A stretch of DNA of 64,000 nucleotides from Erpobdella octoculata. Its lineage: Eukaryota; Annelida; Clitellata; Hirudinida; Erpobdellidae. Where the stretch lies: positions 13,283,807 to 13,347,806 of the forward strand of contig OZ022240.1 in NCBI GenBank assembly GCA_963978895.1. Reading direction: 5' to 3'. Made by a program: the position numbers and the translations under genes. The notes under the pieces were generated by a model, which searched no databases, was not told the origin of the DNA, and was given only the letters and a program-made list of their open reading frames with translations. Of this stretch, positions 25,741-38,606 are shown piece by piece; within the stretch, counting starts at the first letter, position 1; the number at the start of each line of letters is the position of its first letter.

Positions 25741-25792
<52 letters not shown>
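25741..25792. repeat. (TA)n-(TG)n compound microsatellite
   Basis: About 11 TA units followed by about 15 GT units. Confidence 0.95.
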
Positions 25793-25794
<2 letters not shown>

Positions 25795-25896
25795 TCACGA
25801 GATTTGGAAAGCTTGGCAATAAAACAGATAAATGCAAAGTGGTCTATAGTTTTCAAGAGAGCATGTTTGAAAGAAATGATATCATATAGTAATATT

Positions 25897-27317
25897 CAGA
25901 GGTGGGCAGTTATTTAATTTTTAATACAAGTATTTAAAATATGCATTTTCCAAATAAAATAAGTACTTTATTTGGTATTAAAACACCGGTACGGAAGTAT
26001 ATTATATTTTAAATACTTTTTTAAAGTATTAATACTTGAAAAAAATTAAAAAAACATTTTTTTTCAAAATACATTTGTGTTTAAAATTTGCAAACCAAAA
26101 CTCTTTGCATAGAATCTTGTTTTATTTAGCCACTTGTTAAACCTTTGCATAGAATCTTATTTTATTTAGCCACTTGTTTTTAATCCGGTCTCGCTGTTTA
26201 GGTACGGTTTCCTGTTTTGAATTGTGTGGTTTTTTTATAACCTAGACCAGTTAAAAATGAGTGAAATTAAGTTTTTACATGAATTTGTTAAGATGCATGA
26301 AGCCAATTTCAGATAGCCTAAACTACTTGCAACTTTCAAAGTAATTAGAATTATTATATAGGACATTTATTGACAAGACAAACTGATTTGCAACATTGTG
26401 CAAGGGACTGGACTGATGAATCTCATTGTTTGGTGATTAAGTTGTTATTTGAATATTGAGGTCAATATAAGCGACTACATTTGGGCATCTATATTCCTTC
26501 CTTTTTAAATTCTTTATATTAACTTCACTGCCAGTCTCTCTTGCTTACTTGCTTGAATTTTTGCAAAGCTTGAAAGTGAAAATTAACTTAGTTCATGTCA
26601 TCCAATGGAGCTGAAATTTGAGCTTGCTCATCATGACAATGCATTTAATAAAAGTTTAAAAAATTAAAAAAAATTAATTAAAAATAATAATTATCTATGT
26701 TTTAATACAAATCAAATACAATTAAATAAATGTTTACATATATAAATTCAAAAAATATCATTTTAAAAGAAATATTTTGCAATAAAAAGCCAGTAAATCC
26801 AGATATATAAGAGATTAGGGAAAAAACCTGGTTCTTTTACAGTTTACTTGTTATTCAGCCGACAGTCTGGAAAGAATAAAAAGCTTTTCCTAGCAAGTTA
26901 AAAAAAAACTGGCAATGCTAATTGTTTTCAAACACACAACTGGGATACCATTTACCAAGTTCTGCACCAGTTGAGGCTTTTTTCACATGCAGGGATGCCA
27001 CTTAATAAAAAAAAGAGCATACATGACTGGTGAACATTTTCAACAACAGCTGCTTTTAAAGGCAAACAATGAGCTTATATTTTAATTTGTTGAAATAAAA
27101 CTTTTTTAATTTTATTTCTGTAATTATATTTTAAATTTTACATTAAAATAAAGCTTAAATCACACATGGCATTTGACATTTTAGTGTCGTATGAATTTTA
27201 TTTGAATTTTGTATAAAAGTATTTTAAAATACATATTTTGCATTTCAGTATCTTGAAATCCTTGAAGTATTTTTAGTATTATAGTATTTGGTATTTTAAA
27301 TACTTTTCCCACCTCTG
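25897..27317 (+). mobile_element. hAT transposon relic with CAGAGGTGGG ends (1,421 bp)
   Basis: Inverted ends CAGAGGTGGGCA... and ...CCCACCTCTG with a perfect 8-bp duplication GTAATATT (25889-25896 and 27318-27325). At about 26930-27085 the plus strand retains HLPSSAPVEAFF, then after a frameshift GMPLNKKRAYMTGEHFQQQL and LLKANNEL. This is the C-terminal dimerisation region of hAT transposases (PSSAP.ER.FS..G.......R..LTGEH...L...N). A reversed copy lies at 56290-57618. Confidence 0.9.
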
Positions 27318-27374
27318 GTAATATTATAACTACGTTCGACACCACTCTCCATAAAACTTGCAAATCCAACCGAC

Positions 27375-27471
27375 CTTCATCTTCACTGGCACTATCAGGC
27401 GAATAAAGCTTTCGCTTGGCTTGTCGATTTTCTCCTTTGCTAGGAGTGCTTTTCACAGATGTCAATTTCTC
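27375..27471 (-). CDS. ANKRD11/12-like gene, exon 2
   Basis: A 97-nt exon with acceptor TTTTTCAAAG (GGAG three bases on is an alternative; both keep the frame) and donor GAAG/GTCGGT. It begins in phase 0 and ends in phase 1, fitting exon 3 (G plus AT gives Asp). Peptide: EKLTSVKSTPSKGENRQAKR followed by KLYSPDSASEDED. The order (V.ST.P., basic run, KRKL, then acidic Ser/Asp/Glu) matches the N-terminal region of ANKRD11/12 before the PLSERQQ motif. It begins 50 bp from the duplication of the CAGAGGTGGG hAT element. Confidence 0.8.
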
Positions 27472-27479
27472 CTTTGAAA

Positions 27480-28400
27480 AATAAATTTATAATGAAGGGA
27501 AGGCGAGCACATGAAAAACTTGTGTTATATAAATTATCTCTCACTAAGTAATAAAATAAAATAAAATAAAATAAAATAAAATAAATTTAACGAATGTAGC
27601 TGTGATTGAATATTCTTTGAAAGAACACCCTATTACTATTATCACCAACGATGAACACATAACGGTCAATAAAAATACATCAACCTAAAATACCGAGCAT
27701 GCAGGATCAACCAAATCCGAGGTGAATCCACACTCTTAGTCCCCGCAGCAGTGTATAGCGCGTTCATATCTATTATTACCAGTACGCTATAAATATGTGA
27801 GCACATACAGGCACACGTGCACAACAGACCTCATCGAGGCGATGATACGTAGACTTGTACCGATACAAAAGCAGAGACGCGGACGGACAAAAATTAGAAC
27901 ACTGACTCACAACTTACGGCTCCGTTTCGCGCTCACGCGACGATAGGAACACAACTATTTCATAACAAACATCATAATCGCTATAATAGAAATAAACGAA
28001 AAAATTATGTTGAAGTGTCCGATCTGTACATTCACACAGATTACACGACGAAGATTTCTCGACGCGCACTTATACTAAAATACTAGCAGACACCACACAA
28101 CCAAGCCTACATACAGAATCTAGTATTCAATCAACATCAAACTAGGATATCTTGATATAACAAAATAAATTGTTCCAGCAGTCGTAGTCGTCAAGATCTT
28201 GCTACAAAGACATAATTGCACTTATCCGTATGAATAGGCCGATTATTCGTTTTGTGTAAATCAGGAAATATCCACGATTTACAAACCTGTGTTCATATAT
28301 TTCCGTACTCTATATTTACGTATATGTAATCAGGTGGTATTTTTCCCAATATGTATAGCAATACAATTTATCTTATATTAGTACTACAATATCAACTCAT
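27480..28400. other. Intron; (TAAAA)n repeat and a CpG-containing stretch
   Basis: A (TAAAA)n run of about 8 units lies at 27549-27586. The segment 27770-28000 is less A+T-rich and has several CpG sites, but I see no motif set or frame that defines a promoter or gene. Confidence 0.45.
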
Positions 28401-28670
28401 TATAAACCAACTGGCCAGTTTCGGCCTCGACAGCCATCCTTAGGTTTGTTTACAAAACAATTTCTACGCTTACCACACAAAATAATAGTAGTTTCGAGTT
28501 CGAGCAATAAATAATTTAAAATTGAGATAACACTTTGGAGTGATGTATTAAACATTTTAAACAAGTGTAAACAGATTACTAAAAAGTTAGTTGCGGTAAA
28601 ATGGCTTGCATATTTCAATAGAACATGTTTATCTGAAAATATAAAACACAAAAATCAGCATGTCAGGAAA
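28400..28670 (-). repeat. LINE-like segment sharing the GAAACTGGCC block
   Basis: GGCCGAAACTGGCCAGTTGG on the minus strand (CCAACTGGCCAGTTTCGGCC on the plus strand, 28408-28427), followed by a region whose end (GTAAAATGGCTTGCATATTT) resembles the coding trace at 5690-5760. Belongs to the same dispersed element as 5560-5836; identity unknown. Confidence 0.4.
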
Positions 28671-28694
28671 AATGAAATAATTTCTCTCTGATCA

Positions 28695-28826
28695 TCAATT
28701 TGGATAGGATTTCGCAAACAGAAATGTCTTTAGCTCGGCCTTGAATAAACTCAATGTAGTGGCTTCTCGGATGCTGGCAGGCAACATGTTCCATGTTGCC
28801 AGTCCTGCTATACTGAAGGCTGAACT
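28695..28826 (-). pseudogene. Non-LTR reverse transcriptase C-terminus (44 codons)
   Basis: Reads SSAFSIAGLATWNMLPASIR, then EATTLSLFKAELKTFLFAKS and a stop. This is the classic F...G...WN.LP.SIR...TL..FK..LKT.LF end of CR1/L2-like ORF2. Nothing of the RT core is adjacent; a TA tract starts at the point of truncation. Confidence 0.88.
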
Positions 28827-28850
28827 ATATATATATATATATATATATAT

Positions 28851-29642
<792 letters not shown>

Positions 29643-29774
29643 TGTGTGGGTGTGTATCCTGTTACATACTAACATATAATAGCTTTAACAAGGCTAAATT
29701 TATTTAATTAAAAGCTCAGTTTTCAGGCTTCAGCATTAACATTACCTTTTGTACAGGGTAGCATATTTCCAGTC

Positions 29775-29827
29775 TTAAAACACTTAGTGTAAAGAACTAT
29801 AAACTATTATAAAAAAAAAAAAAAAAA
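29775..29827 (+). repeat. Retro-copy 3' end with poly(A)
   Basis: CTTAGTGTAAAGAACTATAA then ACTATTATAA and poly(A); same tail as at 16490-16566. Confidence 0.65.
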
Positions 29828-30345
29828 GTCTTTTGATCACGCTGGTGTATACCTTCCTGAGCCAGTCTTCGCTCATGGTCAACTGTATGTAGTGTTAAGT
29901 CGAGGAAGATATCACAAAAATATAAAAGTTTTAGTGAAATCTAGGAGATTTATTGAAAAACTCAAGAATTTTTACAAAAAACATTGTTATCAAAGAAATT
30001 CTTTACTGAATAAACGAATTGCAAATAATTGTGAATTAGCCAATTATTCTACTCATCTACATGCATAATTTCGTATGTATGTATGTATGTATGTGTAAAA
30101 TAATATATAATTAGATTTAAACAAATTCGTCATTTTTGACGGGCTATCTCTAGTAAATATATATTATACATATTAGTCAAAAAATAAATTTAAAAAAAAT
30201 GTTTTTTTGCCTCTTTATCTGAGTCAACGAACTAAAATTTTTGAATCTAAAACTATCGAAAAGTGGGTGGTTTTTCGTTTCTAAGATTTGATCACACCAG
30301 ACAAACAAAAAAACAAACAGAGAGACGAGTGAAGTTAAATAAAAG

Positions 30346-30420
30346 CATTGAAAAAACAATTATTTATTTATTAAAAAATATTCATTGAAAAAACAATTAT
30401 TTATTTATTAAAAAATATTC
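30346..30420. repeat. 37-bp tandem duplication
   Basis: ATTGAAAAAACAATTATTTA...TTAAAAAATATT occurs twice head to tail, and once more at about 24002. Immediately after (30464-30523) lies a 60-bp block (TTTCAGTACATCTACTTGTG) repeated at 30845-30906 within the neighbouring transposon. Confidence 0.75.
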
Positions 30421-30905
30421 AATTTCATAAAAATTCACAAGATTATTTTAAAAAAAAACTTGAAATGAGTTTTATTCGTTTGGTTTCAGTACATCTACTT
30501 GTGTCTAAACTCTAAATATAGAGCTACCGATAGTATTTAGTAGGATTCTGCGTCCCGTTATTTTTTTTGAAACGATTCGATACGACTTCTGAAATTTGTT
30601 TCTATTAAAACGATACGATACGAGACGCCTCGACCAATAACGAGACAAATCCGATACAACATGATATCGGGATCTCTACTGAAATGTCAACTGCGGAAAT
30701 TTTGTCTCGAATAAAACGAGATAACATAGAATGATGAACTATATGCGACAGACAATATTAATAACTACAGTAAAGGAATTCATTGGAAAAAATATTTAAA
30801 TATTAAAAATTTATAAGAAAATACAAAATTTAATTTTTTTAAAACTTGAAATAAGTTTCATTTGTTTAGTTTCAGTACATCTATTTGTCTAAATTTAGAC
30901 TCTAA

Positions 30906-31130
30906 ATGATGACGAACGCGAGAAAGTACCTGTATGCAAGTATTAAGAAAGTGAAGAAGTGTGCGTGTGGTTGGATTAACGTTTGTATCTGTAAAAGTGA
31001 AGAAAACCCAGCGGATTTATTTATAAGCGATGGCGAATCCGGTTGGCAAGAAAGAAGCTGGGAAAGTTTCGAATTCCAGCTGCAGACGATGTGCACACTA
31101 CAGGTGACACACACATACTCAAGATTATAA
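30906..31130 (+). other. Short open frame inside the TCTGCGTCC element, unknown
   Basis: Open from ATG; Lys-rich start with Cys (KKVKKCACGWINVCICKS), then acidic and Trp-rich (DGESGWQERSWESFEFQLQ). A donor-like CTACAG/GTGACA lies near the end. I recognise no family. Its place inside a transposon suggests captured or accessory coding sequence, or chance. Confidence 0.35.
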
Positions 31131-31490
31131 TTATAAAGATATATCTTAGATGAGCTACTATTACGGTCAATTACAGATATCGAAACACTAAAATAATCAT
31201 TCCAATTCTATATAACAAATTTGACAAAATACAGTAAGTTTATCAAACAGAATAAACCAAAACATAAACATAGAATGATATTAATAATAGTCAAATAGTC
31301 ATTAATAATAATAGTCATCGATGTCAGTGAGTATGATCGCCTTGCCAACTGTTGATGCAAGGGTTCAGGGTTCGCATATTTCTAAATGGAAGTATGCAGA
31401 ATCGACTAGCAGCCTAACCTCTGCTTTAGATATCTTTGATTACTATTCTCAATGTGGCGCTAAAAAAAGCTATAGAACAGAGACGAGCTG

Positions 31491-31493
<3 letters not shown>

Positions 31494-31560
<67 letters not shown>
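31494..31560. repeat. (TA)n microsatellite
   Basis: About 33 TA units within the TCTGCGTCC element. Confidence 0.96.
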
Positions 31561-31563
<3 letters not shown>

Positions 31564-32106
31564 AAATATGTTGCCGGTACCCAGACTAAAAATAGTAAAT
31601 AATGGGGCTACAGGCTGTTAGGAAAACCGAATTTAAAGTGGGGATAATAATAGTTAAATAGTTATAAACTTCTGTCAATAGGTAGATTAATTATTCAATG
31701 TTGATGAATCAATTGCAAATATTCACAGTTGTGACAATCGTTAATTAAATATGTATGACTTTCGTTATTTATTGAAAAATATTTTTTTTATATAAATTTA
31801 AGTCTCGCTATTTTATTTCGATACGAGACTTCCCCCGCAGGCTGTATCGTTTTAATAGCGATACGGAATTTTACATATCGTTTTGAAATCACGATTGATA
31901 TCGGGATAACGATTACAGGACGCAGATGCTTAGTATTTAGTTCGCATTATGCGGTAGTTTATTTTATTAGTTAAATCAATTTACCTGCCAATGAAAAAAC
32001 CATTAGAATTATTTTTCAAAGTTTTTGAACAATTTCTAGCGCAGCAATAGAACAACATTTTTATGCAAATCAATAGTGAAAGTGGAAAGAACAATGGAGA
32101 TAAGAA

Positions 32107-32500
32107 ATAGATTGTAGATCATGTGAGTATTCTGAATATTCTGATCCTTCAATACATCAGAAAATTCCGAAAACTCTAAATCGTTTTGCAGGCCATTTTG
32201 CATCCAGAGCAATAATTCATTCATCTCCAATATATGACTACTACTACTACTACTACAAACAATAATAATAATACTTCTATTACAACTATCGCCACTAATA
32301 ATGTGTTGAAATTCCATCTACAAAAAAGGAAATGTAGAATCGCCAAATCACTTTACAAAAACTAAAAAAGTCAAAAATTTTGTTGAAACTATGTTTGAAT
32401 ACCTAGTGTCGAATAATTGGAAACAAATTATTTGCATATTATCCTGGTTCCGTGCCAAAGGGGGTGGTAGCGGAGATAATAGAAAGTTGGTGGCGTGATT
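32107..32500 (-). repeat. Copy B of the 0.4-kb duplication with exon-like sequence
   Basis: Counterpart of 18649-19055. On the minus strand the block starts at an acceptor-like ACAAACAG (32502), then a frame ATNFLLSPLPPPLARNQ, a spacer, a second acceptor-like TTTTTTGTAG, and a frame with LLLWMQNGLQNDLEFSEFSD. Copy B differs by single-base changes and a shorter trinucleotide run. Confidence 0.6.
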
Positions 32501-32879
32501 ACTGTTTGTATTTTTAGAAAATTCGGTTGAAAAAGCATTGTTATGAGGCTGAATAATCGACAATGAGAAAATTTGGCCGCAGAAACCAAAATTTTACATT
32601 TTTAGCACGCACTGTTTTAATAACATTAATGGCTATTGACAGGGCACTCACTTTCAACAGCACAAACCAAAAAGAAATGCACAGATGGAATTTTATACAG
32701 CCTAAGACAAAAACTAATATTAAAACTTGGCAACTGCAATTTTGTCTTAATTAATGTAGTATGATTGACAAATGCTGCATTATCAAATGTCATATAATAA
32801 TGATTTTACGACTCTTATATTAACTTGCAACGTTGTTTGTAATTTGTTTGTTAGTTATTTCAGCACAAATGTTGTTTTT

Positions 32880-32951
32880 GAAAACACCGTGTCTCATCCG
32901 ATCAACGAAGTTAAGCAACGTCGAGCTCGGTTAGTACTTCGATGGGTGCCA
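32880..32951 (+). repeat. 5S rRNA-like fragment (SINE3-type or pseudogene)
   Basis: AACACCGTGTCTCATCCGAT, then CAACGAAGTTAAGCAACGTC and GGTTAGTACTTCGATGGGTG correspond to the middle of 5S rRNA, including the internal promoter boxes (AAGTTAAGCA and the GTTAGTACTT..GATGGG box). The 5' and 3' parts are missing. It is therefore a 5S pseudogene or the head of a 5S-derived SINE, not a working 5S gene. Confidence 0.85.
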
Positions 32952-33109
32952 CTGAATACATTAATCCGTTTTAAAATTTAAAAAAATTAAACACTAAAAA
33001 ATGAAAAATAATAAAACAAGATTTTAAGATTTAAAAAAATGAAAAATAGTAAACATTTATTTATATGTATAAAATTTATGTATATAAATAATATTTAGAT
33101 TTATAAAAA

Positions 33110-33450
33110 AAATAAACACTAAACAATAAAAAATAATATAAAGTATTAACAATATTTTTTCTAAAACAAAGCTCGTATACTAATTTACTAAAAGGCTAAA
33201 AATAATATTAAAGTGTACATATTAACATTTTTTGGACTAAACTTTTTGTTTTGAATATAAGAGCGTTGAGCTTTATCTATATAATATCTATAACCTAATA
33301 TCGCCCAACACTTTTATATTCAAAACAAAAGTTTAGTTCGAAAGATGTTAATATGTACACTTTAATATTATTTTAAACCTTTTAGTACATTAGTATAAAA
33401 GCGTTGTTTTAAAAAAATATTTTTTATACTTTATGTTATTTAAACTACAA
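33110..33450. mobile_element. Near-perfect long inverted repeat (foldback MITE-like)
   Basis: Left arm with ATTAAAGTGTACATATTAAC and TTTTGTTTTGAATATAAGAG, right arm with the complement (GTTAATATGTACACTTTAAT). The arms are about 150 bp each around a loop of about 40 bp at 33265-33310, and the outer arms also pair imperfectly. Non-coding. Confidence 0.8.
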
Positions 33451-33601
33451 AAAATTTTTTTGTTTGTAAGTAAACAAATGTTTGTAAGTAATCTAGTAGA
33501 TAAAATTATGCAAGAATTGTGTACTAAAAAATACTTGTTTAATCAACATTTTCAAAATTGCCATTTCATAACAAAAAAAACTGGCAACATAGAATTATAA
33601 A

Positions 33602-33768
<167 letters not shown>

Positions 33769-33779
33769 GGCGCCTGCCT

Positions 33780-35085
33780 TTGCCCCCCTGGAAAAGCAAA
33801 AAAATAAAATGAAATAGAATGATTGTTAGATATAGCTACAAAAAAATCTTCTACAGTAACGCACTCAGGATATTTTTTGGGAAGGTAGTTAGGACCTTAT
33901 TTTAATTTCAATTAATCAATACTATTTAAACCATATCACACAGAAAAAAATTTTAATACAGGGTAAATCAAGTTTGAATTCAAAAAGCAGAATAATCTAG
34001 TTTTAAATTAAAAAACGTATTTATTTTTAAAAATATCAAAAAAATATTAGTTCGGCAAATGCACTATTTTTAATAAAAATTTTGATATTCTTGGTTTTCC
34101 AGCTATTTCTTCTAACTAGAATGCAATCCTGGTGTGAAATATCTAACAAATTCAAAAGTGTTCACTGTTCAACCATTTAATCATTTCTCTGAACTTCTCC
34201 AAAAAAATTTTTCACCACTTATTTATAAGAAAAAACCCCGATATTTTCTATTCAAAGAAGATTAGGGATGGACTACAGCATATAAAATGGCTAATTAAAA
34301 AATTTTATTTATAAAGATTTTTTTGTGTTTTTATGACTACCAAAACCTGTTGATTAATATATTTTCATGTAGTAAAAAAATTGTTGGAATAACTCTAGAG
34401 AGTTTATAACACCGAACCACTTCTTTTGGGTGCACCTATGGCCTTTAATAATTCTTATAATATTCTTGTTAGCCAGCCTGCATGAATAAATAAAAAATTT
34501 TGTCGAAAATGTTTTTGAAAATTATCCAGAATCACTGATCTATTAATGGTTAATGGTTTATCCGAAGTATAATATTTATTTCAGCTTGTAATATTTAATA
34601 AGCTCATGTATAGTTGTAGACAGTGTTGTGGCTGTTGTGTAAATGGGCCTCCGAAAAACATTATTGTGGTGTTTTACTAATGAATGACCATTGCTTGATT
34701 GTCCCCTCTCATTTGCATACAATTTTTCTAACTTTTTCTGCAAAACCTTGAAGGTGCCAAATTTCTATCCAGCAATGACAGCTTGGCTGTGTTGGAGATA
34801 TAAACCTCTCCAACTAAAACTTTGTTGTAATTTTCAGCTTGTTTTAAAACACTTTGGAATGTTATTATGATGTAAAATAAAATAAAGTTAACTGAAATTG
34901 TACTCTATATAACCATTTTAATCAAAAAATTTCAAAAATTTTCTTGGGGCTCAATTGAGCCTCAATGCTCCCACACAATTTTGGGAAAAAAGAAGAACTG
35001 GGAGATATGAGAGAAGAGGTGAAGAAAGAAAAAATAAGGAGCTTGCCCCCCCACTGCAAAAATTCCTGCGGGCACCCATAAATAT
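33780..35085. other. Intron, no gene seen
   Basis: A+T-rich. The end at about 34940-35085 (GCCCCCCCACTGCAAAAATT then GCGGGCACCC) looks like a retroelement border. Nothing else recognised. Confidence 0.4.
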
Positions 35086-35089
35086 ACAT

Positions 35090-35668
<579 letters not shown>

Positions 35669-35901
35669 GATGCATTCATACTTATTTATATATATAATTT
35701 AACGAATGGACATTTAGTAAAACAAACAGTAAAGCTTGTCATAAGATATGCAATCAATTCCTAATACAAATTATTTTTAACTTTTTGGCCTTCAAGTCAA
35801 GTATTCACCAGCTACGTTCCAGTTTGATTTTGCAAGTTAATTATAAAATAGTTTCCAAACGCCTTCAAGGTCACCTAAGAATGCCAAATATGAAAACTTA
35901 C

Positions 35902-35943
35902 CTGCATAGTTTACATGTTTATCCATATCCCTGATAATATTTT
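35902..35943 (-). CDS. Tentative 42-nt exon
   Basis: Acceptor CTAATGACAG and consensus donor GCAG/GTAAGT frame an open stretch ENIIRDMDKHVNYA. It joins the tentative exon at 36049-36199 in phase across a 105-bp intron. It does not lead in phase into exon 2 of the ankyrin gene at 27471. Could be a minor or unrelated transcript or chance. Confidence 0.25.
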
Positions 35944-36048
35944 CTGTCATTAGTAATTAGTACAATCATAAATGTATGAGTAATGGCTTTTAATGAATTA
36001 CACTTAAATCCACAAAAACTCAAATTAAAGTCACGTTCCAGTGCACAC

Positions 36049-36199
36049 CTTCCACATTGGCAAAGAAAAAAGTTCTTCCTTTCCGGCGCACATCTGCACG
36101 AGAGCCATATCTTGGTGGAAAGATAGGCCTTGTGATCCTGAGTTCATTTATTCCGCTAGAAACTCTTCCCGTTGAAATTAGAAAATATCCCCTCAGCAT
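36049..36199 (-). CDS. Tentative 151-nt exon of unknown product
   Basis: Acceptor TTACTCTCCAG (above 36199) and donor GGAAG/GTGTGC (below 36049). Open frame MLRGYFLISTGRVSSGINEL, then RITRPIFPPRYGSRADVRRK and GRTFFFANVE. It is in phase 0 with the probable ankyrin exon 1 at 39742 and in phase 1 with 35902-35943. No family recognised, and it may equally be a fragment of a dispersed element. Confidence 0.25.
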
Positions 36200-36419
36200 C
36201 TGGAGAGTAACGATGAAGTGTCTCTAACGCATCTTACTTTACTACTCACTTTCAACGTTCATGTCAACGACAACAAGTTAGACAGATTCAAAAGTTTTGA
36301 CTTAAAATTCCTTATAATGACCGACCTGAATAACATATGTTTACAAAATCCAAGTTTAAGCAGAAAGAATAAGCTAAAAATAATGACTCCACAACTCAGG
36401 CGTCTTCACAGCTAAAAAT

Positions 36420-38600
36420 TATAAACTACGGCTTACAAATTTCAATCCGAAACGATTCAACCATTAAAGTGTAACGCGAGGTAACCCTTTTCACCGCAAG
36501 AGTATAAGCTGAAAAGCGAGATAGGTAGGCCGTCCACATGCACACGAGAAACAAACCATACGAGTCATACTCTTCTCAAACAAGTCTACACAGGCAAGCG
36601 CGTGCACACACTAACAAACACAAACGCATGCTATCGATAAGAAGCACATTCATCCACAGTACTGACTCAATACAATACACTATTCACGCATACACATGCT
36701 TAACCTCCCCAGGTACAGTACAATGTGCCAAGAAACGTGCAAACTAAGCGCTTCGATTCGAAAAATAATCGCGAAAACGCAAGAAATCGTTTAGAGAGAG
36801 AAAGCTTCAGTAAATATTCACTTCGTCATGGTCCTCCAAAAACAGCGAAAACAATTTTTAATCCCACAATTTTTGTCGTATTTCTCTGCTGCACAGAATA
36901 TATACATGTTATTGTCGGAACGATTTTAAAACATTGGCTTAGTCGAAAAACTTACGCTATACTTCATGTCGGATTTCTTATCGTTCAATATAAGCCATTT
37001 TATTTACTTCGTGTCTGACGTTGTGAGCGTCCGACCGATCTTGCGTGCCGCTTTACGAAGCGCTTCATTTTATTTAAAGATAGTTGCCACATTTAAAACC
37101 AGGCGTCCTCAAGTTCTGAAAATATTTAGAACCCAAATTGTATCGCTAGGAAAAAATGGCACGCCAGGGCGACGAACCGTGACGTGGACCTAATAGTCGC
37201 TCCTCCCACGTAATTATAATTATCAACACATTATAACACCGATGCGATAAATCTAAAAATCTTCAACATGCCAGCTGTTTTATTCCATTGTTTTGCTGGA
37301 AATATCGAAGCAGGATAAAACAAGTACTTACTCTCAAGAAAGGAGGAAATGAGCTATTGTCTTCTCTTAAGTAACATCATCCCTTCATGTTCTTCAGCGT
37401 TAACATAAATTTTCGCATAAACACGATTTTCGAAGCCGTTCCGAGTCAAGGGAAGAAATTGAATTGCAAAACAAATTTTACTCATGAAACAAAAGCACAG
37501 TTTCTAAAAAAATGAGAAATGTGAACTTTGAAGAACATCGGTGCATACAAGGCACACAAACTTCTTCTTATACAGTAACCTTTAAAAAGGACGACTCAAT
37601 AAAATATTTCCCATTGGCGTGCCCAATCGTCTTTCTGTTCAAGCTGAGAGAGAGATAGAGAGGGAACTAAACCTGGACATGATAACAAAGTAAGAAGACG
37701 ATAAAATATTCGAAGCCTTACTATGGAATCGACACAATTTCTCAAATGACCGCGACAACTCTGTGGGGTTAGAACACCTCAATTTGCAAATAATACTAAG
37801 GAGAATATAACAGTAGTAGAACTTATTTGATCACCAAGAAGCTTTTAAATTTCGTACAAAGAGTTAAAAACATTAAAAAAACTAAAAATGATTGCATGCA
37901 AAATATCCTGCAAGAACTCTCATATGTTGATAATTCGATGCTGTAATTATAAGGACGCAAGAAAATATAAAGGTCAGTGCTGCATGAGGGTATCTTTTCG
38001 AAGCAAGGAGGAAATGCTGAAATGCATTATGTAGCTGAATAATTTATCCGACCATTGTTCAGACTCTACGCTCCAGTTGCCGATAGGAAACAAGCTTCGA
38101 GGAATCGTTTCAAATGGAAGAAAGTTTAGTCAGAAAGAAATACCGCGTTAAACTGAAACGTTTATTGCACGAAACACGTTGTTTATTCACATCATAATCA
38201 TTTACCATTAAAATTAACGATGAAAACTGAACTGGAAAAGTATTTTAACAACGAATAATTATTTAGAAAATCGTCTAATCAGCCAGGATTCAAATTTGGA
38301 AAGTTGAAACGATGAGTAAGCCAGCGAAATGATTATAAGATTATAAATAAACAATCATTATTTTAGCCCTCTGGCTCACAGTTTCAGGACGTCAACCTTC
38401 AGCAACTAAAGCATGCAATAAAAACCTGTTTAATTTGTCTACTTTTCAAATAACTTTTTCTCCTTCCGTAATCTTGAAAAAAATAATAATCTATGTTAAT
38501 CTAACAAGGGGAGATTTGGTCTGAAGAAACAGTAGCAAATTGACGAGCATTTCAATTATGCAACCTCATAAACATAATTGTATGCAGCCAGAAAGAGACA
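36420..38600. other. Repeat-poor region, no gene established
   Basis: The least repetitive stretch of the window, with scattered CpG (for example 36720-37100) and no TA tract or transposon end that I can see. Open frames present are short and unlike any family. Confidence 0.45.
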
Positions 38601-38606
38601 GTCGCC

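Larger units (their letters stand above)
30541..31932 (+). mobile_element. hAT-like element with TCTGCGTCC ends (1.39 kb)
   Basis: Left end TAGGATTCTGCGTCCCGTTA; reverse complement of the right end TAAGCATCTGCGTCCTGTAA. Both sides continue into CGATAC-rich subterminal sequence. Flanked by the 8-bp duplication GTATTTAG at 30533-30540 and 31933-31940 (the match extends two more bases on the left). It contains a 74-codon frame (30906-31130) and a TA tract. Confidence 0.82.

Noticed and set aside
32880..32951. Functional 5S rRNA gene
   Set aside because: Only the central part is present; both ends needed for the terminal stem are missing.
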